From Hypericibacter adhaerens (lineage in GTDB: Bacteria > Pseudomonadota > Alphaproteobacteria > Dongiales > Dongiaceae): a stretch of DNA of 64,000 bases. This document shows, one piece after another, positions 1 through 6,837 of the stretch. The stretch lies in the NCBI RefSeq assembly GCF_008728835.1, contig NZ_CP042582.1, positions 5,687,001 through 5,751,000 of the forward strand, given 5' to 3'. A model generated the notes under the pieces. The model was not told the origin of the DNA. It ran no database searches and worked only from the letters and a program-made list of their open reading frames with translations. The translations under genes and the position numbers were made by a program. Position 1 is the stretch's first letter. Every line of letters begins with the position of its first letter.

Positions 1-1
1 C

Positions 2-445
2 GCGCTCATCCGCCGCCATTGGCCGGTCCTCCTGATCGGCGTGACGGCCGGCAGCATGACCGCCATGCTGTCCGCCTGGGGCCTGGCGAGCCTGCTCGGG
101 CTCGATGGCAGCCTGCGGCTCAGCCTGCTGCCGCGCTCGATGAGCACGCCCTTCGCCATGACGGTCTCCGGCGATATCGGCGGCGTGCCGGACCTGACGG
201 CGGTGTTCGTGATGGTGACCGGCGTGCTGGGCGCGGCGCTCGGCGAGATCATGCTGGTACGCCTGCCGATCCGCTCGGCGCTCGCGCGCGGCGCGCTCCT
301 GGGCATGGGCGCGCACGGCGCCGGCACCGCCAAGGCGCACGAGATCGGCCCCGAGGAAGGCTCGATCGCGGGCCTGGTCATGGTGCTGGTCGGCCTCTTC
401 AACGTGCTGGCGGCACCGCTGCTGGCTTACTGCCTGCGAGCGTGA
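2..445 (+). CDS. LrgB-like membrane protein, C-terminal part (partial at window start)
   Basis: The frame is open from base 2 and ends at TGA 443-445, so the true start lies upstream. About 147 residues are visible, roughly the last 60% of an LrgB/CidB-type protein (usual length near 230 aa). Hydrophobic segments begin at the window edge and recur around the LTAVFVMV and SIAGLVMVL stretches, giving an integral inner-membrane protein. The stretch STPFAMTVSGDIGG followed by GMGAHGAGTAKAHEIG matches the conserved C-terminal region of the LrgB family, in which Ser/His-containing loops precede the last helices. LrgB proteins act with LrgA in holin-like control of murein hydrolase activity or in metabolite export; that role is family knowledge, and the LrgA partner is not visible here. 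An internal ATG at 41 is not a credible start because homology begins before it. Confidence 0.8.
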   Translation, partial: ALIRRHWPVLLIGVTAGSMTAMLSAWGLASLLGLDGSLRLSLLPRSMSTPFAMTVSGDIGGVPDLTAVFVMVTGVLGAALGEIMLVRLPIRSALARGALLGMGAHGAGTAKAHEIGPEEGSIAGLVMVLVGLFNVLAAPLLAYCLRA

Positions 446-673
446 ATCGACCAAAGCCGCAGGCCCGCCGTCGCGGACCCGCGGCTGAATCGATCGCCGC
501 GATTGGAACGATCCGATCGTTCTAATCGGAGTGTTTCATGCTCGGCACCCGGATCCGCCATCGAAGACAATTGCATCGGCGTTGAGAAACGCGGGCCGCC
601 GGGTTCCGCCGGATCCTGCCTTGACGATATCGGCCGGCCGCCTCTCTCGCGCCGGCAACAGATGGGGTACGGA

Positions 674-1918
674 ATGTCATCGATGGCAAGCCGCAGCGAA
701 CTTCTTCGCGTGACGAGGCGCCGCTTGCTCGGGCTGGCCGGCATGGGCGCCGCCGCCCTCCTGTCGGCGCCCGCCCGGGCGCAATCTACGGTCGACCTGA
801 AGCTTCCCGGCGGTCCCGGCGAGCGGTCCCTCACGACGGCCTTTCCGCAGAAGGGCGAGATGATTCTGCAACGCACGCGCCCGCCCCTGTTGGAAACGCC
901 CTGGGAGGTGTTCGACAAGGGGGTGTTTACCCCGAACGACCAGTTCTATGTGCGCTGGCACTGGGCGATCATCCCGACCGAGGTGAGCGTCGACAGCTTC
1001 AGGCTCAAGGTTCATGGCCAGGTGAATCAGGAGCTCTCGCTCTCGCTGCAGGACATCCTCGGCGGGTTCCCGCGCGTGGAATTGGCCGCGGTCAATCAAT
1101 GTTCCGGCAATTCGCGGGGCCTGTTCCAGCCGCGCGTGCCGGGCGGGCAATGGGCCAACGGCGCGATGGGCAATGCGCTTTGGGCGGGCGTGCGCCTCAA
1201 GGACGTGCTCGATCGCGCCGGCGTCAAGTCCGGCGCCGTGCAGGTGCGCTTCCGCGGGCTGGACGAGCCGGTCGTCGACGAAGCGCCTGCCTTCATGAAG
1301 TCGCTCGCCATCGACCACGCGCGCAACGGCGAGGTCATGATCGCCTATGCGATGAACGGCGATCAGTTGCCGTTGGTGAACGGCTTTCCGCTGCGCCTGG
1401 TGGTGCCGGGATGGTATGCGACCTACTGGGTCAAGATGCTGAGCGACATCGAGGTGCTGGACCAGCTCGACACGAATTACTGGACCAAGACCGCCTACAC
1501 CATTCCCGACACGCCCCATGCGAACATGACGCCGGGCCAGACCGGCGTGACCATGGTCCCGATCAACCGCATGGTGCCGCGCTCCTTCGTCACCAACCTG
1601 GTCTCCGGCACCTCGGTCGCCGCCGGTGAGCCCACGCCGCTGCGCGGCATCGCCTTCGGCGGCGACTGCGGCGTGGCCGGCGTGGACCTTTCGATCGATG
1701 GCGGCAAGAGCTGGCAACCGGCTCAGCTCGGCAAGGACGAGGGCAAATACGGCTTCCGGCAATGGCAGGCCCGCATCACGCTGCCCTCGCCCGGATCCTA
1801 TGCGGTGAAGCTGCGCTGCACGAACGCCAACGGCGAGGCCCAGCCCGACACGCCGAATTGGAACCCCGCCGGCTTCATGCGCAATGTCATCGAAACCACC
1901 GATCTTGTCGCGGCCTGA
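674..1918 (+). CDS. sorA: Sulfite dehydrogenase molybdopterin subunit (SorA-type)
   Basis: This 414-aa protein is a sulfite-oxidase-family molybdoenzyme that would oxidise periplasmic sulfite to sulfate and pass electrons to a cytochrome c. A Tat signal is visible: twin arginines at residues 15-17 (TRRRLLGLAG) followed by a hydrophobic stretch and ARA-Q near residue 36. The Mo-ligand cysteine is C143 in the NQCSGNSRG motif. The oxidoreductase molybdopterin domain covers roughly residues 90-260 and the Mo-co dimerisation domain roughly 280-400. The ATG at 674 was chosen because it has GGGG six to seven bases upstream and leaves a compact Tat signal; ATG 662 or 683 are alternatives. The next gene, 12 bases downstream, is a monohaem cytochrome c, the arrangement of SorAB in Starkeya novella. 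A SoxC-like or generic YedY-like role is less likely given the partner gene. Confidence 0.88.
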   Translation: MSSMASRSELLRVTRRRLLGLAGMGAAALLSAPARAQSTVDLKLPGGPGERSLTTAFPQKGEMILQRTRPPLLETPWEVFDKGVFTPNDQFYVRWHWAIIPTEVSVDSFRLKVHGQVNQELSLSLQDILGGFPRVELAAVNQCSGNSRGLFQPRVPGGQWANGAMGNALWAGVRLKDVLDRAGVKSGAVQVRFRGLDEPVVDEAPAFMKSLAIDHARNGEVMIAYAMNGDQLPLVNGFPLRLVVPGWYATYWVKMLSDIEVLDQLDTNYWTKTAYTIPDTPHANMTPGQTGVTMVPINRMVPRSFVTNLVSGTSVAAGEPTPLRGIAFGGDCGVAGVDLSIDGGKSWQPAQLGKDEGKYGFRQWQARITLPSPGSYAVKLRCTNANGEAQPDTPNWNPAGFMRNVIETTDLVAA

Positions 1919-1930
1919 GGAGATCCAGCC

Positions 1931-2266
1931 ATGCGGCGCTTGCTGTTCTCTGCGACGATCCTGTTCGGCACGGCGCTTCTGCCCTTCATGCTTCATGCCG
2001 ATACGCCCTTCGTCCTGAGATCGGTGTCGGTCGATCTTCCGGACAGCGACCGGACCTTTCCGGGCGGCGCCAGCGCCGACGCGATCAACAACAATTGCCT
2101 CGCCTGTCATTCCGTCGGCATGGTGCTGAATCAACCGGCCTTGTCGAAGGCGGCTTGGGCCGCCGAGGTCAACAAGATGATCGCTGTCTACAAGGCGCCG
2201 GTGGATCCCGGCGACGTCGAGGCGATCGTCGATTATCTGACCCGGCTCAAAGGCACCTCTCCCTAG
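1931..2266 (+). CDS. sorB: Monohaem cytochrome c, sulfite dehydrogenase subunit SorB
   Basis: This 111-aa protein has a signal peptide (MRRLLFSATILFGTALLPFM, cleavage near residue 23) and one haem c site, CLACH at residues 56-60, with a candidate distal methionine at M64 in SVGMVLNQP. Size and position directly after the molybdenum subunit match SorB (about 108 aa in the reference SorAB enzyme), which accepts electrons from the Mo centre in the periplasm. The Shine-Dalgarno sequence GAGGAG overlaps the sorA stop codon, so the two genes are almost certainly co-transcribed and translationally close. The sorB name rests on context plus the haem motif; sequence similarity among small cytochromes is weak evidence by itself. 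Confidence 0.85.
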   Translation: MRRLLFSATILFGTALLPFMLHADTPFVLRSVSVDLPDSDRTFPGGASADAINNNCLACHSVGMVLNQPALSKAAWAAEVNKMIAVYKAPVDPGDVEAIVDYLTRLKGTSP

Positions 2267-2384
2267 GACAAGACGGGTGGCGGCGCCGGTTTGCGTTCCC
2301 TCCCGGGCGGGCTATTGTGGCGAGGCTGCGGGTCTTGCCTGCGGCGCAGACGCCCCTTCTGTCGATCATGCGGGAGACTCGATC

Positions 2385-3416
2385 ATGCCCGACGCGCCGG
2401 CGATCTCCCCGGCCTCGCTGTGGAAGGTCTCGGAGGCCGCGCGGCGGCTGCATCGCGACGCGCTGGTCTGGGACAACCATGCCGGATTCGGTCCCGATCC
2501 CTCGGTCGATCTCGAGATGCTGCAGGCCTGGCGGGCGGCCGGGATCGATTATCTCTCGATCGATGTCGGCTATGACGTGCTGACCTGGCAGCAGGCGGTG
2601 AAGAACATCGCCGCCTTCATCACCTGGTTCGAGAAGCATCCCGACCGTTTCGTGCTGGTTCGCCGCGCCGAGGACATCCCGGCCGCGAAGCACGCCGGCA
2701 AGATGGCGATCACCTTCGATCTCGAGGGCATGAACGCGCTCGACGGCGAAGCCTACATGGTGTCGCTCTTCTATCGCCTCGGCGTGCGCCAGATGCTCTT
2801 CGCCTATAACCGGAACAACCTCGCCGGCGGCGGCTGCCATGACGAGGACCAGGGCCTGACCGCGTTCGGCCGCCGCGTCATCGAGGAGATGAACCGCGTC
2901 GGCATGATGGTCGATTGCTCCCACACCGGCTATCGCACCAGCATGGCGGTGCTCGAGGCCGCCGCGGCTCCGGCCATCTTCTCGCATTCCAATCCCAAGG
3001 CCCTGCGCGTCCATGGCCGCAATATCGTCGACGAGCAGATCCGCGCCTGCGCGCGCACCGGGGGCGTCGTCGGCATCAACGGCATCGGCCTCTTCCTTCC
3101 CGACCGCCGGGCCACGACCGAGACGATGGTGGATTGCATCGCCTATGTCGCCGACCTGGTCGGGGCCGATCATGTCGGCATCGGGCTCGACTATGCGCCC
3201 TCGAGCGGCGAGGAGGATCCGCTCAACGACCTGAGCGGGCTCAATCCGCATTACTGGCCGGCGAGCGAAGGCTATAGCGAGCATCTCCGGGTCGCCGAAC
3301 CGTCGCAGCTGCCGGAGATCACCGACCGGCTCTTGGCGCGCGGCTGGTCGGAGGCGGATATCCGCAAGGTGCTCGGCGAGAATTTCCTGCGCGTCGCCCG
3401 GGCTGTCTGGAAATAG
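2385..3416 (+). CDS. Membrane dipeptidase (peptidase M19) family protein
   Basis: This 343-aa protein has the TIM-barrel amidohydrolase pattern of renal/membrane dipeptidases. Visible landmarks are DLEGMNAL (the region of the bridging glutamate), VDCSHTGYRT and FSHSNPKALR (zinc histidines) and VGIGLDY (catalytic-aspartate region). The N-terminal metal motif that is normally H-x-D is here WDNHAGF, so the aspartate is missing; see findings. There is no signal peptide, so the protein is probably cytoplasmic. The ATG at 2385 has GGGAG eight bases upstream and starts the homologous region; longer in-frame starts upstream have no support. M19 enzymes cleave dipeptides or hydrolyse other C-N bonds; the substrate here cannot be read from the sequence. 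It may be co-transcribed with sorAB (118-base gap) but no functional link is evident. Confidence 0.82.
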   Translation: MPDAPAISPASLWKVSEAARRLHRDALVWDNHAGFGPDPSVDLEMLQAWRAAGIDYLSIDVGYDVLTWQQAVKNIAAFITWFEKHPDRFVLVRRAEDIPAAKHAGKMAITFDLEGMNALDGEAYMVSLFYRLGVRQMLFAYNRNNLAGGGCHDEDQGLTAFGRRVIEEMNRVGMMVDCSHTGYRTSMAVLEAAAAPAIFSHSNPKALRVHGRNIVDEQIRACARTGGVVGINGIGLFLPDRRATTETMVDCIAYVADLVGADHVGIGLDYAPSSGEEDPLNDLSGLNPHYWPASEGYSEHLRVAEPSQLPEITDRLLARGWSEADIRKVLGENFLRVARAVWK

Positions 3417-3431
3417 CGGCAGCCGCGCCGG

Positions 3432-4001
3432 TCACGGCAGCTGCTTGTCCAGCTCCATCAGGCTCTGGATCGGCCGCGGCATGTGGCGCGCGAAGCAGAG
3501 CCAGAGCAACAGGGCGAAGATCGCGAGCGGAACCGCGGGCACGATCATCCGGCCCCACCAGGGCTCCTCCTCCAGCACGAAGATCGAGATCGCGAGCGCG
3601 CCGAAGGCGGGGATCGCCATCAGCACAGGCCCCAGCACCGCCGAGAAGCGGGATGTGCCACGCTCGATCGCGGCGAGCTTGCCCTCGGCCGCCAGATCCG
3701 CCGCGAAGGCCCGCACCGTGGCGGCATAGTGGGCCCCGTGCTCGCCGAGCGGCGCAAGATTCAGCGGCTGGGCGACACCCTGTCGCCAGATCAGCATCTG
3801 GTGCAGCTTCCGATATTTGGTCTCCTCGTAGCCGATGCGCAGCCGCGCGACCTCCTTAGGCGCGATCCGGATCTGCCCGCCGCTTTCGCCGATGAGATCG
3901 AGCCGCCCCTCGCGGCAGCCCACCCAGACATGCCCGCCCGCGAAGCCCTCGCGCTTGAGGGCCCGGGTCATGGCGGCATGGAACGCCGGCCCCGCTTCCA
4001 T
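3432..4001 (-). CDS. Two-helix membrane protein of unknown function
   Basis: This 189-aa protein starts at the ATG at 4001, which has AGGTGG six bases upstream; in-frame sequence further upstream is compositional noise. The first 115 residues are soluble, with a basic, beta-rich pattern (GHVWVGCREGRLDLIG, RIAPKEVARLRIGY). Two hydrophobic helices follow at about 121-143 and 152-171, then a short charged tail. The layout suggests a cytoplasmic PH-like or sensor module with a C-terminal membrane anchor, but I do not recognise the family. It is convergent with the dipeptidase gene (15-base gap) and 92 bases downstream of the tetR gene on the same strand, so it could be read from the tetR promoter. 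Confidence 0.65.
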   Translation of the reverse strand: MEAGPAFHAAMTRALKREGFAGGHVWVGCREGRLDLIGESGGQIRIAPKEVARLRIGYEETKYRKLHQMLIWRQGVAQPLNLAPLGEHGAHYAATVRAFAADLAAEGKLAAIERGTSRFSAVLGPVLMAIPAFGALAISIFVLEEEPWWGRMIVPAVPLAIFALLLWLCFARHMPRPIQSLMELDKQLP

Positions 4002-4093
4002 CGCCCACCTCCAAACCAGCCACCCGTTTCCAGGATAGCGGGGCGAGGACGCTGGCGCATCGCAGACGATGCGAGGGGCGCGAGAAAAAGGTC

Positions 4094-4696
4094 CTAGACG
4101 GACCAGGCCCGCAACGCGATCTCGGCCACCTTGGCCAGCTCCGCGCGGCTGGCGCCCGAGACCGCCTGCACCGACAGCCCCTGATTGATCGTCATGAGGT
4201 AGCAGGCGAGCGCCGCCGGATCGGCATCGGCCGGGAGATCGCCCTCGGCCACCGCGCGCTCGAACCGCTTGCGCAGGGCGACCTCGGTCTCGTGGCGGCA
4301 CAGGGTCAGCGCGCGCTTGATCGGCTCGGCCGCTTCGCCGCCCGTGATGCCTCCCTGGACGGTCAGGCAGCCTCTGGGCTGGCCCCGCCGGGTCATGAAC
4401 TCGACCGAACGTTCCAGGATCGCCGCCGCCGTCTCGCGCGCCGTCGGCGCCGCGAGCGCCTGCTCGAGGAAACAGGCATGGAGGCTCACATAGCGGTCGA
4501 GCGCCTGGCGGAACAGGGCTTCCTTGTTGCCGAACGCGGCATAGAGGCTGGGCGAGCTGATGCCCATGGCCTCGGTCAGGTCGGCCATCGAGGTGCCTTC
4601 ATAGCCCTGGCGCCAGAACAGGTGCAACGCACGTTCCAGCGCTTCGTCGGTATCGAAGGCCCGCGGGCGTCCCTTGGCTTTGACGGTCGTTTCCAT
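4094..4696 (-). CDS. TetR-family transcriptional regulator
   Basis: This 200-aa protein has an N-terminal TetR helix-turn-helix (about residues 10-58: GRPRAFDTDEALERALHLFW, then GTSMADLTEAMGISSPSLYAAFGNKEALF). The remaining 140 residues are the all-helical ligand/dimerisation domain and contain the CLTVQGGITGG stretch found in YxaF/LmrA-like and TetR_C_16-type repressors of oxidoreductases. It is divergent from an SDR gene across 101 bases that carry two near-identical operator-like repeats. Repression of both genes with release by a small molecule is therefore the likely scheme; that is inference from arrangement and family. The ATG at 4696 directly precedes the GRPR arm. Confidence 0.9.
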   Translation of the reverse strand: METTVKAKGRPRAFDTDEALERALHLFWRQGYEGTSMADLTEAMGISSPSLYAAFGNKEALFRQALDRYVSLHACFLEQALAAPTARETAAAILERSVEFMTRRGQPRGCLTVQGGITGGEAAEPIKRALTLCRHETEVALRKRFERAVAEGDLPADADPAALACYLMTINQGLSVQAVSGASRAELAKVAEIALRAWSV

Positions 4697-4701
4697 AATT
4701 T

Positions 4702-4721
4702 TGTGCCGATCATTATATAAT
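4702..4721 (+). promoter_or_regulatory. Operator-like repeat 1 (TetR/SDR intergenic)
   Basis: TGTGCCGATCATTATATAAT contains the perfect palindrome ATTATATAAT (4712-4721), which also reads TATAAT on either strand and lies six bases upstream of the tetR start. It matches the second copy at 4756-4775 in 17 of 20 positions. A TetR-family binding site covering the tetR promoter is the simplest reading. Confidence 0.6.
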
Positions 4722-4755
4722 GCACTTGACGGCCACCGTCCAGCCTCCCAATATC

Positions 4756-4775
4756 TGTGCCAATCGTTACATAAT
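4756..4775 (+). promoter_or_regulatory. Operator-like repeat 2 (TetR/SDR intergenic)
   Basis: TGTGCCAATCGTTACATAAT repeats the 4702-4721 element in direct orientation, start to start 54 bases apart (about five helical turns). It lies 22 bases before the SDR start codon and contains CATAAT, a plausible -10 for that gene. The local AT-richness contrasts with the GC-rich surroundings. Confidence 0.6.
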
Positions 4776-4797
4776 TAACCCTTCGAGGAGACTGGCT

Positions 4798-5547
4798 ATG
4801 ACCAAACCGCTTTCGGGCAAGGTGGCGCTGGTGACCGGCGGATCGCGCGGCATCGGTGCGGCGATCGCCCGCCGCCTGGCCGAGGATGGGGCCGATATCG
4901 CCATCAGCTATGCGGTCTCCGCCGACAAGGCCGAGGCCGTCGTCAAGGAGCTGAAGGCGAAGGGCGTGCGTGCGCTCGCCTTCAAGGCCGACCAGGCCGA
5001 TCCGGCGCAGGTGGAGAGCCTGGTGAAGCAGGTGGCGGAGCGGTTCGGCGGGCTCGACATCCTGATCAACAGCGCCGGCGTCTTCGTCACGGGCGAGGTC
5101 GGCGCCAGTGCGAACCAGATCGCGGGCTTCGACCACCAGATCGCGGTCAACGTGAACGGCGTCGCCTCGGCGGTTCGCGCCGCGAGCCGGCTCATCCGCG
5201 AGGGCGGCCGCATCATCTCGATCGGCTCCATCGTGGGCGACCGCACGCCCTTCCCGGGGCTCGCCGATTATTCCGCCAGCAAGGCCGCCGTCGCCGCCTA
5301 TACGCGCGGCTGGGCCCGCGATTTCGGGTCCAAGCGCATCACGGTCAATACGATCCAGCCCGGGCCGATCGATACCGACATGAATCCGGCGAGCAGCGAT
5401 TTCGCGCCCACGCTCACCGCTCTGACCGCGCTCGGCCGCTACGGCCGCGCGGAGGAGGTCGCCTCCGCCGTGGCTTTTCTCGCCGGCCCCGAGGCGAGCT
5501 ACATCACCGGCGCCACGCTCAACGTCGATGGCGGCCTGACCGCCTGA
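4798..5547 (+). CDS. SDR-family NAD(P)-dependent oxidoreductase
   Basis: This 249-aa classical short-chain dehydrogenase has the cofactor motif TGGSRGIG at about residues 13-20, NSAGV (the NNAG position) near 90, catalytic Ser in IISIGSIVG, and the YSASK pair (Tyr/Lys) near 159-163. The C-terminal GATLNVDGG motif is typical of FabG-like 3-oxoacyl reductases. The substrate is not determinable; small carbonyl or quinone-like compounds are common for members paired with TetR regulators. ATG 4798 is preceded by GAGGAG at 4785-4790. The gene is divergent from tetR and is very likely its target. Confidence 0.9.
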   Translation: MTKPLSGKVALVTGGSRGIGAAIARRLAEDGADIAISYAVSADKAEAVVKELKAKGVRALAFKADQADPAQVESLVKQVAERFGGLDILINSAGVFVTGEVGASANQIAGFDHQIAVNVNGVASAVRAASRLIREGGRIISIGSIVGDRTPFPGLADYSASKAAVAAYTRGWARDFGSKRITVNTIQPGPIDTDMNPASSDFAPTLTALTALGRYGRAEEVASAVAFLAGPEASYITGATLNVDGGLTA

Positions 5548-5795
5548 GGCCGCCTGGCTTCGAGGTTCCGGTTCCCCACCGGGCCTCGAAGCCGGTTCGG
5601 GGCCGCCGCCTCCCGGGTCCATAACCCCGATCGGGACCGGGTCAATCCATCTTCGCTGTTGCGGGCCGAGGCCGTGAGGGGCGAAAACCCCCGAGAGGCT
5701 TCGGGGAAGCGGCCGGGCGAGGGCTTGCACCGCCGTCGCGAAACGCCAGATTGAAGCGGGCGGGCCGATCCCCGGGCCCCGCACGGGAGTTCCTC

Positions 5796-6824
5796 ATGAT
5801 TCCATTTTCAGTGCTGGATCTGTCGCCGATCTGCGCGGGCGGGACCGCCGCGGACGCCTTCCACAATTCGGCCGATCTGGCGCGCCATGCGGAGCGCTGG
5901 GGCTATAAGCGCTACTGGCTGGCGGAACATCACAACATGCCGGGCATCGCCAGCGCCGCGACCGCGATCGTGATCGCCCATGTCGCGGCCGCGACCAAGA
6001 CCATCCGCGTGGGCTCGGGCGGCATCATGCTGCCCAACCATGCGCCGCTCGTGATCGCGGAGCAGTTCGGCACGCTGGAATCGCTCTTTCCCGGCCGCAT
6101 CGATCTGGGCCTGGGTCGCGCGCCCGGCACCGACCAGCGCACGGCCTGGGCGCTGCGGCGCAACCTCCAGGCCTCCGACGACCAGTTCCCCCGCGACGTG
6201 GTGGAGCTGCAGAAGCTCCTGGCGCCCGAGGAGCCGGGCCAGACGGTGCGCGCCGTGCCCGGGGTCGGCCTCAATGTGCCGATCTGGCTCCTGGGCTCGA
6301 GCCTCTTCAGCGCGCAGCTCGCCGCGATCCTGGGCCTGCCCTTCGCCTTCGCCTCCCATTTCGCGCCCGACCTGATGATGGAGGCGCTCGACATCTATCG
6401 CCGGCAGTTCCAGCCCTCCGACGTGCTGGAGAAGCCCTACGCGATGCTGGGCCTCAATGTCTTCGCGGCCGAGAGCGACGCCGAGGCCCGGCGTCTCTTC
6501 ACCTCGCTGGAGCAGCAGTTCGTCAATCTGCGCCGCGGCCACCCGACCCCGCTCCAGCCGCCGCTCGACAGCAGTGAGGGCCACTGGACGCCGATGGAGC
6601 AGGCCGGCATCGACCGCGCGCTCGCCGAGGCCGTGGTCGGCTCGCGCGAGACGGTGCGAAGCGGGCTCGAGGCCTTCATCGACAGGACGAAGGCGGAGGA
6701 GCTGATGATCACGGCCCAGATCTACGATCATCAGGCGCGGCTGCGCAGCTTCGAGATCGTGGCCGAAATCCGCGACCAGATGGCGGCACCGGCCAAGAAC
6801 GCGGCCCGCTCGGCCCGCAGCTAA
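5796..6824 (+). CDS. LLM-class flavin-dependent oxidoreductase (luciferase-like)
   Basis: This 342-aa protein begins [12 protein letters not shown] and has the single-domain luciferase-like monooxygenase fold pattern: [15 protein letters not shown] near residue 45, the [14 protein letters not shown] stretch and [16 protein letters not shown]. This is the MsnO8/YhbW-type subgroup, which uses reduced FMN and oxygen. No substrate can be assigned. ATG 5796 has GGGAG nine bases upstream. The 248-base gap from the SDR stop suggests a separate promoter. The C-terminus is Ala/Arg-rich and probably disordered. Confidence 0.88.
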   Translation: MIPFSVLDLSPICAGGTAADAFHNSADLARHAERWGYKRYWLAEHHNMPGIASAATAIVIAHVAAATKTIRVGSGGIMLPNHAPLVIAEQFGTLESLFPGRIDLGLGRAPGTDQRTAWALRRNLQASDDQFPRDVVELQKLLAPEEPGQTVRAVPGVGLNVPIWLLGSSLFSAQLAAILGLPFAFASHFAPDLMMEALDIYRRQFQPSDVLEKPYAMLGLNVFAAESDAEARRLFTSLEQQFVNLRRGHPTPLQPPLDSSEGHWTPMEQAGIDRALAEAVVGSRETVRSGLEAFIDRTKAEELMITAQIYDHQARLRSFEIVAEIRDQMAAPAKNAARSARS

Positions 6825-6837
6825 GTCGCCCCGGGCG

